Shown piece after piece: positions 1 to 6,806 of a stretch of 50,304 nucleotides of DNA. Below the pieces are notes generated by a model. The model saw only the letters and a list, made by a program, of their open reading frames with translations. It was not told where the DNA came from and did not search any database. The first letter of the stretch is position 1. Each line of letters begins with the position of its first letter. Source of the DNA: Paracoccaceae bacterium. GTDB lineage: Bacteria > Pseudomonadota > Alphaproteobacteria > Rhodobacterales > Rhodobacteraceae. The DNA lies in contig CANNIA010000027.1 in the NCBI GenBank assembly GCA_947504705.1, positions 1 to 50,304 on the forward strand, read 5' to 3'. The position numbers were made by a program, and so were the translations under genes.

Positions 1-48
1 GCCGCAAAGAAAAAGAAGGAGACAACACACAGCTTGACCCCGGCATGA
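1..48 (+). CDS. C-terminal tail of a probable IstB-type IS helper ATPase (partial)
   Basis: An open frame enters from the window edge and stops at TGA 46-48. Its 15 visible residues (AAKKKKETTHSLTPA) are lysine-rich. IstB is the AAA+ helper of IS21 transposases and its gene normally ends just before the terminal repeats, which is the position seen here. No ATPase motif lies in the window, so the assignment depends entirely on the neighbouring repeats. It could instead be any gene end or a chance frame. Confidence 0.3.
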   Translation, partial: AAKKKKETTHSLTPA

Positions 49-120
49 ACCGAAATCCATAATCAGAGGTGGCTCACTTCTCGGTGAAAAACCCGGCTCA
101 GTTCTGGGTGAAAATCAACA
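1..120 (+). mobile_element. Right end of an IS21-like insertion sequence (cut by window edge)
   Basis: Two imperfect direct repeats lie in tandem at about 71-90 and 94-113 (GGCTCACTTCTCGGTGAAAA and GGCTCAGTTCTGGGTGAAAA, 18 of 20 identical). The block finishes at about 120 with ...TCAACA. IS21-family elements are known to carry several copies of a roughly 20-bp transposase-binding repeat inside each end and to finish with CA-3'. The reading frame ending at 48 just inside these repeats fits the usual place of istB. I infer that the rest of the element lies left of the window. Family assignment is by pattern only; no second end or target duplication can be seen. Confidence 0.55.
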
Positions 121-380
121 CCCGTAAACCCTTCATTCTGCAAAAGGCAGCAACTTGCGGGCATTTGCAGCATCGCAAGGTATCAAACTGAAAGGTGGTT
201 TTGGATACGATCGAGGATATGGCTACCTAGGGAGACGAACTTGCAATCTGACGGCATTCGTTGGGCGCGGGTGTCCGATCCTACAGTTCCGACTCGCCGA
301 CGGATCTGAGTTCGGGCGAGGTGAACTGAGCATTGCCAGCACTTCACCGAGGACGAAAAGGGGGATCAAAAGGGGGACTG
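121..380. other. Stretch without a recognisable gene between the IS end and the tRNA terminator
   Basis: A 91-codon frame at 155-430 starts at a weak start codon, has no clear ribosome binding site, resembles nothing I recognise and runs into the tRNA-Leu terminator, so I do not call it a gene. Near 356-380 the sequence is purine-rich with a short repeat (AAAAGGGGGA, twice). Nothing else is evident. Confidence 0.5.
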
Positions 381-424
381 AAAAAGAGAAAACCCCGCAA
401 CCATTTAAGATTGCAGGGTTTTTC
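381..424 (-). terminator. Intrinsic terminator of the tRNA-Leu gene
   Basis: Positions 389-400 (AAAACCCCGCAA) and 411-422 (TTGCAGGGTTTT) form a 12-bp stem with one mismatch and a 10-nt loop. Read on the minus strand, the hairpin is followed by a T-rich tail (TTTTCTCTTTTT), as expected for Rho-independent termination. It lies just past the 3' end of the minus-strand tRNA-Leu gene. T-runs on both sides mean it could also act on plus-strand transcription. Confidence 0.7.
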
Positions 425-436
425 TGGTAGATATGG

Positions 437-519
437 TGCCCAGAAGAGGACTCGAACCTCCACGCCTTGCAGCGCTGGTACCTGAAACCAGTGCGTCTAC
501 CAATTCCGCCATCTGGGCA
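437..519 (-). tRNA. tRNA-Leu, anticodon CAG
   Basis: Reading the minus strand from 519 to 437 gives an 83-nt class II tRNA. The 7-bp acceptor stem pairs TGCCCAG with CTGGGCA. The anticodon arm is CTGGT-TTCAGGT-ACCAG, placing CAG at positions 34-36, which reads CUG leucine codons. A long variable arm follows, as required for tRNA-Leu, and the T arm contains GGTTCGAGTCC. The 3' CCA is not encoded. The gene stands alone, with its terminator immediately downstream. tRNA 3' ends are common integration sites, and an IS end lies about 300 bp away, but no integrase or att duplication is seen. Confidence 0.96.
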
Positions 520-683
520 CTGATGGGCGATGTAACGGGGTGATTTGGCGGAGTCAACGGCCAGCGGTGCGAAATTTCCGGCACGTGGTTTGGCCCATGC
601 TTTGGCCTTGCCCGTGCGGGGCGGCGGGGCTATTCATCGCCGATGTTTCCGGTGCCCTTCGGGCGCCTCGTGGAGGGATGCGG

Positions 684-1670
684 ATGCAGAAGCTGGTCAC
701 GATCTTCGGCGGTTCGGGCTTTGTCGGCCGGTATATCGCGCGGGCCATGGCGAAAGAGGGCTGGCGCGTCCGCGTGGCCTGCCGCCGTCCGAACGAAGCT
801 TTGTTCGTCAAGCCCTACGGCGCTCCGGGCCAGGTCGAACCGGTGTTCTGCAACATCCGCGACGATGCTTCCGTGCGGGCGGTGACAAAGGGTGCGGATG
901 TGGTGGTGAACTGCGTCGGCACCTTCCTGCGGATGGGCGCGAACAATCAGGATGCGGTTCAGGCCGAAGGCGTTGGCCGGATTGCCCGGATCGCGGCTGA
1001 GGAAGGCGTGCGCCAGATGGTCCAGATTTCCGCCATCGGGGCGAATATCGATGCGGACAGCAACTATGCCCGGACCAAGGGCGAAGGCGAAGCGGCGGTT
1101 CTGGCGGCTTTCCCGAACGCCGTGATCCTGCGGCCTTCGGTGATCTTCGGGACCGAGGACCATTTCTTCAACCGCTTTGCCGCGATGACCCGGTTTGGGC
1201 CGGTTCTGCCCGTGGTCGGCGCGAACACCAAGTTCCAGCCGGTGCATGTGGATGATGTCGCGGCTGCAGCCGTAAAGGGTGCTACGGGCGCGGCGGCCCC
1301 CGGTGTTTATGAGCTTGGCGGGCCGGATGTCGATACGTTCCGGGGTCTGATGGGCCGGATGCTGCCAGTGATCCAGCGTCGCCGGGCTGTGGTGAACATG
1401 CCTTTCCTTGTGGCAAAGGTCATGGCTCTTGGCTTTGACGCGGTTCAGGCGGTTACGCTGGGTCTTATCGAGAACAAGGTTCTGACCGGCGATCAGGTCA
1501 AGACGCTGCGCCATGACAACGTGGTGTCGACGGGTGCCAAGGGCTTTGCCGATCTGGGGATCGAACCGACCTCGATGGAGACTGTGCTGCCGGAATACCT
1601 TTGGCGCTATCGCCCCTCGGGGCAATATGCGGCGATCAAGGATTCGGCCAAGAACCTGAAGAAGGCCTGA
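684..1670 (+). CDS. NDUFA9-like NAD(P)-binding protein (complex I NDUFA9 subunit family)
   Basis: An atypical short-chain dehydrogenase of 328 residues. The N-terminus shows a Rossmann nucleotide-binding motif ([17 protein letters not shown]), then VVNCVGTF and QISAIGAN strands typical of NmrA/NDUFA9-like proteins. The NDUFA9 group is known as an accessory complex I or quinone-binding protein in mitochondria; the bacterial members lack a firm reaction. I start at ATG 684 (MQKLV...) because GGAGGG at 672-677 is about 6 nt away; the in-frame ATG at 678 touches that site, and longer upstream frames have no ribosome binding site. uppP follows 4 bp later, so the two are probably co-transcribed. 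Confidence 0.85.
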   Translation: MQKLVTIFGGSGFVGRYIARAMAKEGWRVRVACRRPNEALFVKPYGAPGQVEPVFCNIRDDASVRAVTKGADVVVNCVGTFLRMGANNQDAVQAEGVGRIARIAAEEGVRQMVQISAIGANIDADSNYARTKGEGEAAVLAAFPNAVILRPSVIFGTEDHFFNRFAAMTRFGPVLPVVGANTKFQPVHVDDVAAAAVKGATGAAAPGVYELGGPDVDTFRGLMGRMLPVIQRRRAVVNMPFLVAKVMALGFDAVQAVTLGLIENKVLTGDQVKTLRHDNVVSTGAKGFADLGIEPTSMETVLPEYLWRYRPSGQYAAIKDSAKNLKKA

Positions 1671-1674
1671 GGAA

Positions 1675-2475
1675 TTGGATTCGCACATCACCGCAGGGCT
1701 CTTGGGGCTTCTGGAAGGGCTGACGGAATTCCTGCCGGTGTCTTCGACCGGGCATCTGCTGCTGACGGGGCATTTTCTGGGCTTCTCTTCGCCGGGCCGG
1801 ACCTTCGAAGTCGCGATCCAGCTTGGCGCGATCCTTGCGCTGGTCGCGGTCTATGCCAAAGAGCTTTTCGGGCTTTTGCTGCGGGCCAGACATGAAGCAG
1901 CGGCGCGTCGGGCCATTCTTACGGTTCTGGTGGCTTTCCTGCCAGCGGTGTTCATCGGTGTGCTGGCGCATGATGTCATCAAGACTGTTCTCTTTGAAAC
2001 GCCCCGGCTGATCGCACTGATGCTGATCCTGGGCGGTGCCGTTCTTCTGGTGATAGACCGTGTCGCGCCAAAGCCCGTGCATATGGATGCGTTAGAGCTT
2101 CCCTTTGGCAAATCGCTGATCATCGGCCTTTTTCAATGCCTTGCGATGGTGCCCGGCGTCAGCCGCTCGGGCGCAACCATCGTGGGCGCGCTGCTTCTAG
2201 GCGTGGAAAAGCGGGCGGCTGCGGATTTTTCCTTCCTTCTCAGCCTGCCGACAATGGGGGCCGCTGTCAGCTATGACCTGTGGCAGAACCGCGCGGTTCT
2301 TGATTTCAGCGGACTGGGCGAGATTGCCGTCGGGTTTGCGCTGGCCTTCGTAACTGCGGTCGTGGTTGTGCGCTGGGTGCTGGATTACATTTCGCACCAT
2401 GGCTACGCCCTGTTCGGCTGGTGGCGAATCATCGTCGGGTGCGTGGCGCTGGGGGCGCTTTCGCTGGGGTATTAG
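1675..2475 (+). CDS. uppP: Undecaprenyl-diphosphatase UppP (BacA family)
   Basis: An integral membrane phosphatase that turns undecaprenyl diphosphate into the monophosphate, recycling the lipid carrier for peptidoglycan and other envelope polymers; it is the cause of BacA-type bacitracin tolerance. Both family signatures are present: EGLTEFLPVSSTGHLLL near residue 14 and PGVSRSGATIVGALLLG near residue 160, holding the catalytic Glu, Ser and Arg residues. Several hydrophobic helices span the 266 residues, the usual family length. The start is TTG 1675 with AAGAAGG about 9 nt upstream; no ATG or GTG near it would retain the N-terminal helix. It sits tightly behind the NDUFA9-like gene. Confidence 0.95.
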   Translation: MDSHITAGLLGLLEGLTEFLPVSSTGHLLLTGHFLGFSSPGRTFEVAIQLGAILALVAVYAKELFGLLLRARHEAAARRAILTVLVAFLPAVFIGVLAHDVIKTVLFETPRLIALMLILGGAVLLVIDRVAPKPVHMDALELPFGKSLIIGLFQCLAMVPGVSRSGATIVGALLLGVEKRAAADFSFLLSLPTMGAAVSYDLWQNRAVLDFSGLGEIAVGFALAFVTAVVVVRWVLDYISHHGYALFGWWRIIVGCVALGALSLGY

Positions 2476-2635
2476 GGCGGTTCGGAAACTGTGCTGACCT
2501 AAATCGTCCTATTAATGAGGCCGCGAGGGCGCGTGACCAGAAAAAACCCGCAAATAGGTAAACTCTGCTGACTTTTATTGCTCCCTGATCGGTTGTAGGC
2601 ATTTTCTCCGAAGAATTCGCTGGGAGATGCCGCCC

Positions 2636-4072
2636 ATGGCCACGCAAAAGATGCTCAAGTTCGTCACTCTTGGCAAAGAAATGCCAGAAAAGCGTGACGC
2701 CGCCGCGCGGGCGCAGGACTTTGGCGAGATCTACCGCGAGTTTGCCGACCAGAAGGCCGCAGAACAGGCCAGCCGCTGCAGCCAGTGCGGCGTGCCCTAT
2801 TGCCAGACGCATTGCCCCTTGCACAACAACATCCCGGACTGGCTGAAGCTGACTGCCGAGGGGCGGTTGCAAGAGGCCTATGAGCTGAGCCAGGCCACCA
2901 ACACCTTCCCGGAAATCTGTGGCCGCATCTGCCCGCAGGACCGGCTGTGCGAAGGCAATTGCGTGATCGAAAAGTCGGGGCACGGGACGGTGACCATCGG
3001 CTCGGTCGAGAAGTACCTGACCGATACGGCATGGGAGCAGGGCTGGGTCAAGCCGATCCGCCCGCATGCGGAACGCGTTGAATCTGTGGGGATAATAGGC
3101 GCGGGGCCGGGGGGCCTTTCTGCGGCGGATGTGCTGCGCCGGCAGGGCGTGCAGGTCACGGTCTATGACCGCTATGACCGCGCGGGGGGGCTGATGACCT
3201 ATGGCATCCCCGGCTTCAAGCTGGAGAAGGACGTGGTCGAATGTCGGGTCGCGCAGTTGCAGGACGGCGGCGTCAATTTGGTGCTGAACTGCGCCGTTGG
3301 GCAGGACATCAGCTTTGACGCGATCCTGGGCCAGCATGATGCGGTCTTGATCGCCACCGGCGTCTACAAGGCGCGGGATATCGAGGCTCCGGGTGTTGGG
3401 GCCAAGGGTGTGGTCAAGGCGTTGGACTATCTGACGGCGTCGAACCGCGTGGGATTTGGCGATGAGGTGCCGGAGTTTGACAGCGGCGAGCTGAACGCCT
3501 CGGGCAAGCGCGTGGTGGTGATCGGCGGCGGCGATACGGCGATGGACTGCGTGCGCACGGCGATCCGGCAGGGGGCCTTGTCGGTGAAGTGCCTTTACCG
3601 CCGTGACCGGGCGAATATGCCGGGATCGCAGCGCGAAGTGCAGAACGCCGAGGAGGAAGGCGTTGAATTCGTGTGGCTTTCTGCCCCGAAGGGCTTCACC
3701 GGTGGCACGGAGGTCGAGGGCGTGATGGTGCAGAAGATGCGCCTTGGCGCGCCGGATGCTTCTGGCCGCCAGTCGCCCGAAGTGATCGAAGGTGCCGATT
3801 ATGTCGAGCCCGCCGATCTGGTGGTTCAGGCGCTGGGGTTCGAACCCGAGGACCTGCCGACCCTTTGGGGCGTGCCGGAGTTGAAGGTCACTCGCTGGGG
3901 CACGATCAAGGCCGATTTCCGCAGCCATGCGACCAGCCTGCCCGGCGTCTATGCCGTAGGCGATATCGTCCGCGGCGCAAGTCTGGTGGTCTGGGCAATC
4001 CGCGACGGGCGTGAGGCCGCCGAGGCTATCCTGACCTATCTTGGGCAGGCCGAAGCGGTGGCGGCGGAGTAG
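2636..4072 (+). CDS. gltD: Glutamate synthase [NADPH] small subunit
   Basis: The beta subunit of NADPH-GOGAT takes electrons from NADPH through FAD and Fe-S centres to GltB, which makes two glutamates from glutamine and 2-oxoglutarate. The N-terminal cysteine-rich region is clear (CSQCGVPYCQTHCPL and CGRICPQDRLCEGNC). It is followed by an FAD-binding GxGxxG (IIGAGPGGLSAADVL) and an NADPH-binding Rossmann motif (VVVIGGGDTAMDCVRTA). The C-terminal YAVGDIVRGASLVVWAI segment is also typical. I start at ATG 2636 because GGGAG at 2622-2626 is 9 nt away; the ATG at 2627 is directly against it. At 478 residues it is full length. gltB lies 2.7 kb downstream on the same strand, with four genes between. 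Confidence 0.97.
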   Translation: MATQKMLKFVTLGKEMPEKRDAAARAQDFGEIYREFADQKAAEQASRCSQCGVPYCQTHCPLHNNIPDWLKLTAEGRLQEAYELSQATNTFPEICGRICPQDRLCEGNCVIEKSGHGTVTIGSVEKYLTDTAWEQGWVKPIRPHAERVESVGIIGAGPGGLSAADVLRRQGVQVTVYDRYDRAGGLMTYGIPGFKLEKDVVECRVAQLQDGGVNLVLNCAVGQDISFDAILGQHDAVLIATGVYKARDIEAPGVGAKGVVKALDYLTASNRVGFGDEVPEFDSGELNASGKRVVVIGGGDTAMDCVRTAIRQGALSVKCLYRRDRANMPGSQREVQNAEEEGVEFVWLSAPKGFTGGTEVEGVMVQKMRLGAPDASGRQSPEVIEGADYVEPADLVVQALGFEPEDLPTLWGVPELKVTRWGTIKADFRSHATSLPGVYAVGDIVRGASLVVWAIRDGREAAEAILTYLGQAEAVAAE

Positions 4073-4176
4073 TCTTGCATGTGTCTTCCACGCGTCTTCC
4101 ATCTGTCTTCCGTGTTGGGTGGCGCGCGAAATTTAAACGTCAGGATATGTGACCTGATCAGGGGCAGGGGCCGGTG

Positions 4177-4824
4177 ATGAAGATGAAATGGACTTTCTGT
4201 CTGCTGCCGATGCTTGCAGCCCCGGCCCTGGCCCAAGATATTCCGCCGGACTGCGCGCCGTTGGTCACCATCCAAAGCCAGGGTTGTTTTGTCCGGCAGG
4301 TCTTTACCTGTGCCTCTGACAGCCAGCCATTGCGCTGGGCGGCAAGCTATGGCCCGAACGGTCCGATCAGTCTGACGGTAATGGATCTGGGAGGGATGCC
4401 GCTGGTGATGAAGATCGGCAAGGACAAGCCGCGCGGCACGCTTGACCCCTTTGGCGACCAAGCTGACCTGGCAAAAGCACTTGCGGGTGAGACCGACAGG
4501 TTTTCCTATCAGATAAAGTTTGATGACGGCACGGCCCTGTGGACGTCAGGCACCTTCGATCTGACCGGGGCCGAAGCCAAGATTGACGGGCGCAGCCTGC
4601 CAGAGATGCGGCGGATTGAAACCATGGTCTATCCCGATGGCAGCTCCAGCCCGGAACTGGACAATCGGCTGGTCTATGACGCCGAGCTTGGGTTGGTGAT
4701 CAACACGACATCGACCGACCATGCGACGGGCAAGCTTCTGATGGATCGCACGCCGGTCGATTTCCTGTTCCCCGGCGAAGCGGGCGCGGATTCGGTCGTG
4801 CCGCTTTACGGCTGTGAAGGGTAA
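4177..4824 (+). CDS. Secreted cysteine-containing protein of unknown function (first of a tandem pair)
   Basis: About 215 residues with a Sec signal peptide (MKMKWTFCLLPMLAAPALA, cleavage before QD). I do not recognise the family. The mature protein has the pattern C-x3-VTIQS-x-GC-x-V-x5-C near its N-terminus and PVDF-x-FPGE-x-G-x5-P-x3-C at its C-terminus. The next gene has the same patterns with identical spacing, so the two are paralogues and the four shared cysteines probably form disulfides in the periplasm. GTG 4174 and ATG 4177 are both possible; AGGGG at 4166-4170 suits 4177. It lies between gltD and gltB, but nothing in it suggests a role in glutamate synthesis. Confidence 0.75.
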   Translation: MKMKWTFCLLPMLAAPALAQDIPPDCAPLVTIQSQGCFVRQVFTCASDSQPLRWAASYGPNGPISLTVMDLGGMPLVMKIGKDKPRGTLDPFGDQADLAKALAGETDRFSYQIKFDDGTALWTSGTFDLTGAEAKIDGRSLPEMRRIETMVYPDGSSSPELDNRLVYDAELGLVINTTSTDHATGKLLMDRTPVDFLFPGEAGADSVVPLYGCEG

Positions 4825-4828
4825 GGCG

Positions 4829-5515
4829 ATGCGTTGGGTGCCTTTCCTTTTGCTGGCCGCTTCACCTGCCTTCGCCGGGACCTGGACCCCGCCGGAGGGC
4901 TGTGAGGTCTATGTGACGATCCAGTCGCGGGGCTGCATCGTTTCGCACCAATATCGCTGTGAGCGGGACCCGGCAGGGGATCAGTGGCGGGTCGATCTGG
5001 ATCAGCAGGGGGAAATCTTCTATTCGCACATCGACAGCGAGGGGCAATGGCTGGAAAGTTTTGGCCAAACCCGTCAGGTGCTGGACCCCGCGCCGACTGA
5101 CCCGAACAGAATCAGCGATCTTTTGGCCACGGGCATCGACACCGGGGAATTCAGCGTTTCGCGCGATGACGGGACCGCCAGCCGCTTTTCGGGTTTTGAC
5201 CGGCTGACGGGGCAAGAGGTGGTGATCGATGGGGTTACGCTGCAAGAAACCGAACTTGATTATACCGAGTTCGACCGGGCCGGGACGGTTATCGGGCGGG
5301 CGCGGGGACACGAGTTTATCAACGCGGAGTGGCGGTCGTTTCTGGGTGGCATGGGCGAGCGCGATCTTGGCGATGGCAAGTGGCTGCCCATGGATGCAAG
5401 CCCGGTGGAATTCGCCTTTCCGGGGGAAGACGGGTTTCTTGCGACCCAGCCGAAGTTTGACTGCGACGTCGTGACAGCCGGGATACCGCTTTGGAGGGCG
5501 TCTTATGGCCAATGA
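4829..5515 (+). CDS. Secreted cysteine-containing protein of unknown function (second of a tandem pair)
   Basis: A 228-residue paralogue of the preceding protein. It opens with a signal peptide (MRWVPFLLLAASPAFA, then GTW). The mature part repeats C-x3-VTIQS-x-GC-x-V-x5-C at the N-terminus and PVEFAFPGEDG-x5-P-x3-C near the C-terminus, matching its neighbour cysteine for cysteine. I choose ATG 4829 because GAAGGG at 4816-4821 is well spaced; a GTG at 4814 would overlap the previous gene and add an implausible n-region. The last 11 bp overlap the downstream GFA gene, so these genes are probably translated from one mRNA. Function unknown. Confidence 0.75.
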   Translation: MRWVPFLLLAASPAFAGTWTPPEGCEVYVTIQSRGCIVSHQYRCERDPAGDQWRVDLDQQGEIFYSHIDSEGQWLESFGQTRQVLDPAPTDPNRISDLLATGIDTGEFSVSRDDGTASRFSGFDRLTGQEVVIDGVTLQETELDYTEFDRAGTVIGRARGHEFINAEWRSFLGGMGERDLGDGKWLPMDASPVEFAFPGEDGFLATQPKFDCDVVTAGIPLWRASYGQ

Positions 5516-5960
5516 GGAAAGGACCGGCGGTTGCCTTTGCGGCGCGGTGCGGTTCAAGGCGCGGCTGACGGGGACGAATTTCGGCGTCTGCCATTGCGCG
5601 ATGTGCCGGAAATGGACGGGATCGGCGCTTTTGGGCGTCACCGTGCCGGTCGATAATGTCGCCTGGACCGGCGAGGACCACATCGCCCGCCGCCAGACAA
5701 GCACCTGGGCCGAGCGCGCCTGGTGCCGCGACTGCGGTTCGGGCCTGTTCTTCCGGATCACTCGGCCGGGGCCGCTTTGCGGCACGCTGGAATTGCCGAT
5801 CGGCATTCTGGACGACGCCGACGGGCTGACCCTGACAAATGAAATCTACATCGACGAAAAGCCCGACAGCTATGCCTTTGCGGGCGAGGAGCGCAACATC
5901 CTGACCCGCGCCGAATGTCATGCCAGATTCCCGGTGCTGGCGGGGGCGGATGGGCCATGA
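5505..5960 (+). CDS. GFA/CENP-V-fold zinc protein
   Basis: A 151-residue protein of the GFA family (named after glutathione-dependent formaldehyde-activating enzyme), a zinc-binding beta fold. The zinc ligands are visible as GGCLCGAVRF near residue 9, CHCAMCRKWTG near residue 29 and CRDCGSGLFF near residue 73. Most bacterial members have no proven substrate and the original Gfa activity is disputed, so only the fold is claimed. The start at ATG 5505 has TGGAGGG just upstream and overlaps the preceding gene by 11 bp; the end overlaps the next gene by 4 bp. A second, more divergent GFA protein lies at 29737-30177. Confidence 0.9.
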   Translation: MANEERTGGCLCGAVRFKARLTGTNFGVCHCAMCRKWTGSALLGVTVPVDNVAWTGEDHIARRQTSTWAERAWCRDCGSGLFFRITRPGPLCGTLELPIGILDDADGLTLTNEIYIDEKPDSYAFAGEERNILTRAECHARFPVLAGADGP

Positions 5961-6769
5961 AACCGCAAGGGGTTAGCCTGATCTGGTATGTTCATGCGCT
6001 TAGACGCTGGTCGACAGGCCGTCGGTTTGCGGGCCAGCCGCGGCTCTTCTACCGCGACAGCCAGACCCTGGTCGCCTGGCGTCCGGCGCAAACGGATCAA
6101 CCGGCGGAGCGGCTGGTCGTGGTCTTTCAAAGCGCCAGAAGACGGAACCTGCACCCCGACCGCCTCGACTTTGCCGAGATCGCTGCCGACGGCGGCCGCA
6201 ATCACGTCCTTTTCGTCTGCGACCGCCACGTAAGCTGGTTTTCGCGCCCGGGTCAGCGGGATCTGATCACGCGGATCATCCGGAATTTCGCCGCGACGCG
6301 GGGCATCGAAACGATTTGGGCAATTGGCAATTCGATGGGCGGATATGGTGCGATCCTGTTCAGCAACGCCTTGTCCTTCGCCAGGGTGGTTGCCTTCGCG
6401 CCGCAACTGAATTTGAGCGAGACAGTGATCTGTCGCCCGAACTGGGATCGATACCGACCGTCGTTGAACGAGCAGACCGAGCGCGACCTGGTGCCGATTC
6501 TGGCGGAAGCGCCCGGCCGGACCAATATCGTCTATGGCGACCAGGATGAAGACGACCTTCTTCACTACGGTCATCTGCGCGAGACGCTGTCGGATGCGCC
6601 GGATGTCCGGATCGTGATTGTACGCGGCAAGGATCACCGGGTCGCGTCATGGCTGAACGAACGTGGCCAGTTGGCAGATGTCGTCAACGCGCTCTGGCGC
6701 GACGACTTTCAGGCCCTAGACGACTGCAGCCGCAAACTGGAAACACCCCTGGAATACATGCCCGCCTGA
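5957..6769 (+). CDS. Alpha/beta-hydrolase fold protein
   Basis: A 270-residue protein with a nucleophile elbow GNSMGGYGA (G-x-S-x-G) near residue 117 and a late GKDHRV that could supply the catalytic histidine. It contains VVFQSA and VVAFAPQLNL strands expected of an alpha/beta hydrolase. No signal peptide or membrane segment is obvious. The ATG at 5957 overlaps the stop of the GFA gene (ATGA), so it is translationally coupled; a longer frame from 5915 has no ribosome binding site. The substrate cannot be told from sequence. Confidence 0.7.
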   Translation: MKPQGVSLIWYVHALRRWSTGRRFAGQPRLFYRDSQTLVAWRPAQTDQPAERLVVVFQSARRRNLHPDRLDFAEIAADGGRNHVLFVCDRHVSWFSRPGQRDLITRIIRNFAATRGIETIWAIGNSMGGYGAILFSNALSFARVVAFAPQLNLSETVICRPNWDRYRPSLNEQTERDLVPILAEAPGRTNIVYGDQDEDDLLHYGHLRETLSDAPDVRIVIVRGKDHRVASWLNERGQLADVVNALWRDDFQALDDCSRKLETPLEYMPA

Positions 6770-6806
6770 ATGGCTGGCCGAACGGAAATGAAACGAGGAG
6801 CCGACC

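Noticed and set aside
155-430. A 91-codon frame between the IS end and tRNA-Leu
   Set aside because: No ribosome binding site, no recognisable family, and its end is the tRNA terminator hairpin read in frame.
2520-2560. A T-rich block (GGGTTTTTTCTGGT on the minus strand) similar to the sequence flanking tRNA-Leu, considered as a second att site
   Set aside because: The match is short and low in complexity, with no tRNA fragment or integrase between the two.
2429-4102. A 557-codon minus-strand frame opposite gltD
   Set aside because: Wholly antisense to gltD and parts of the flanks; long antisense frames are expected in GC-rich codon-biased genes.
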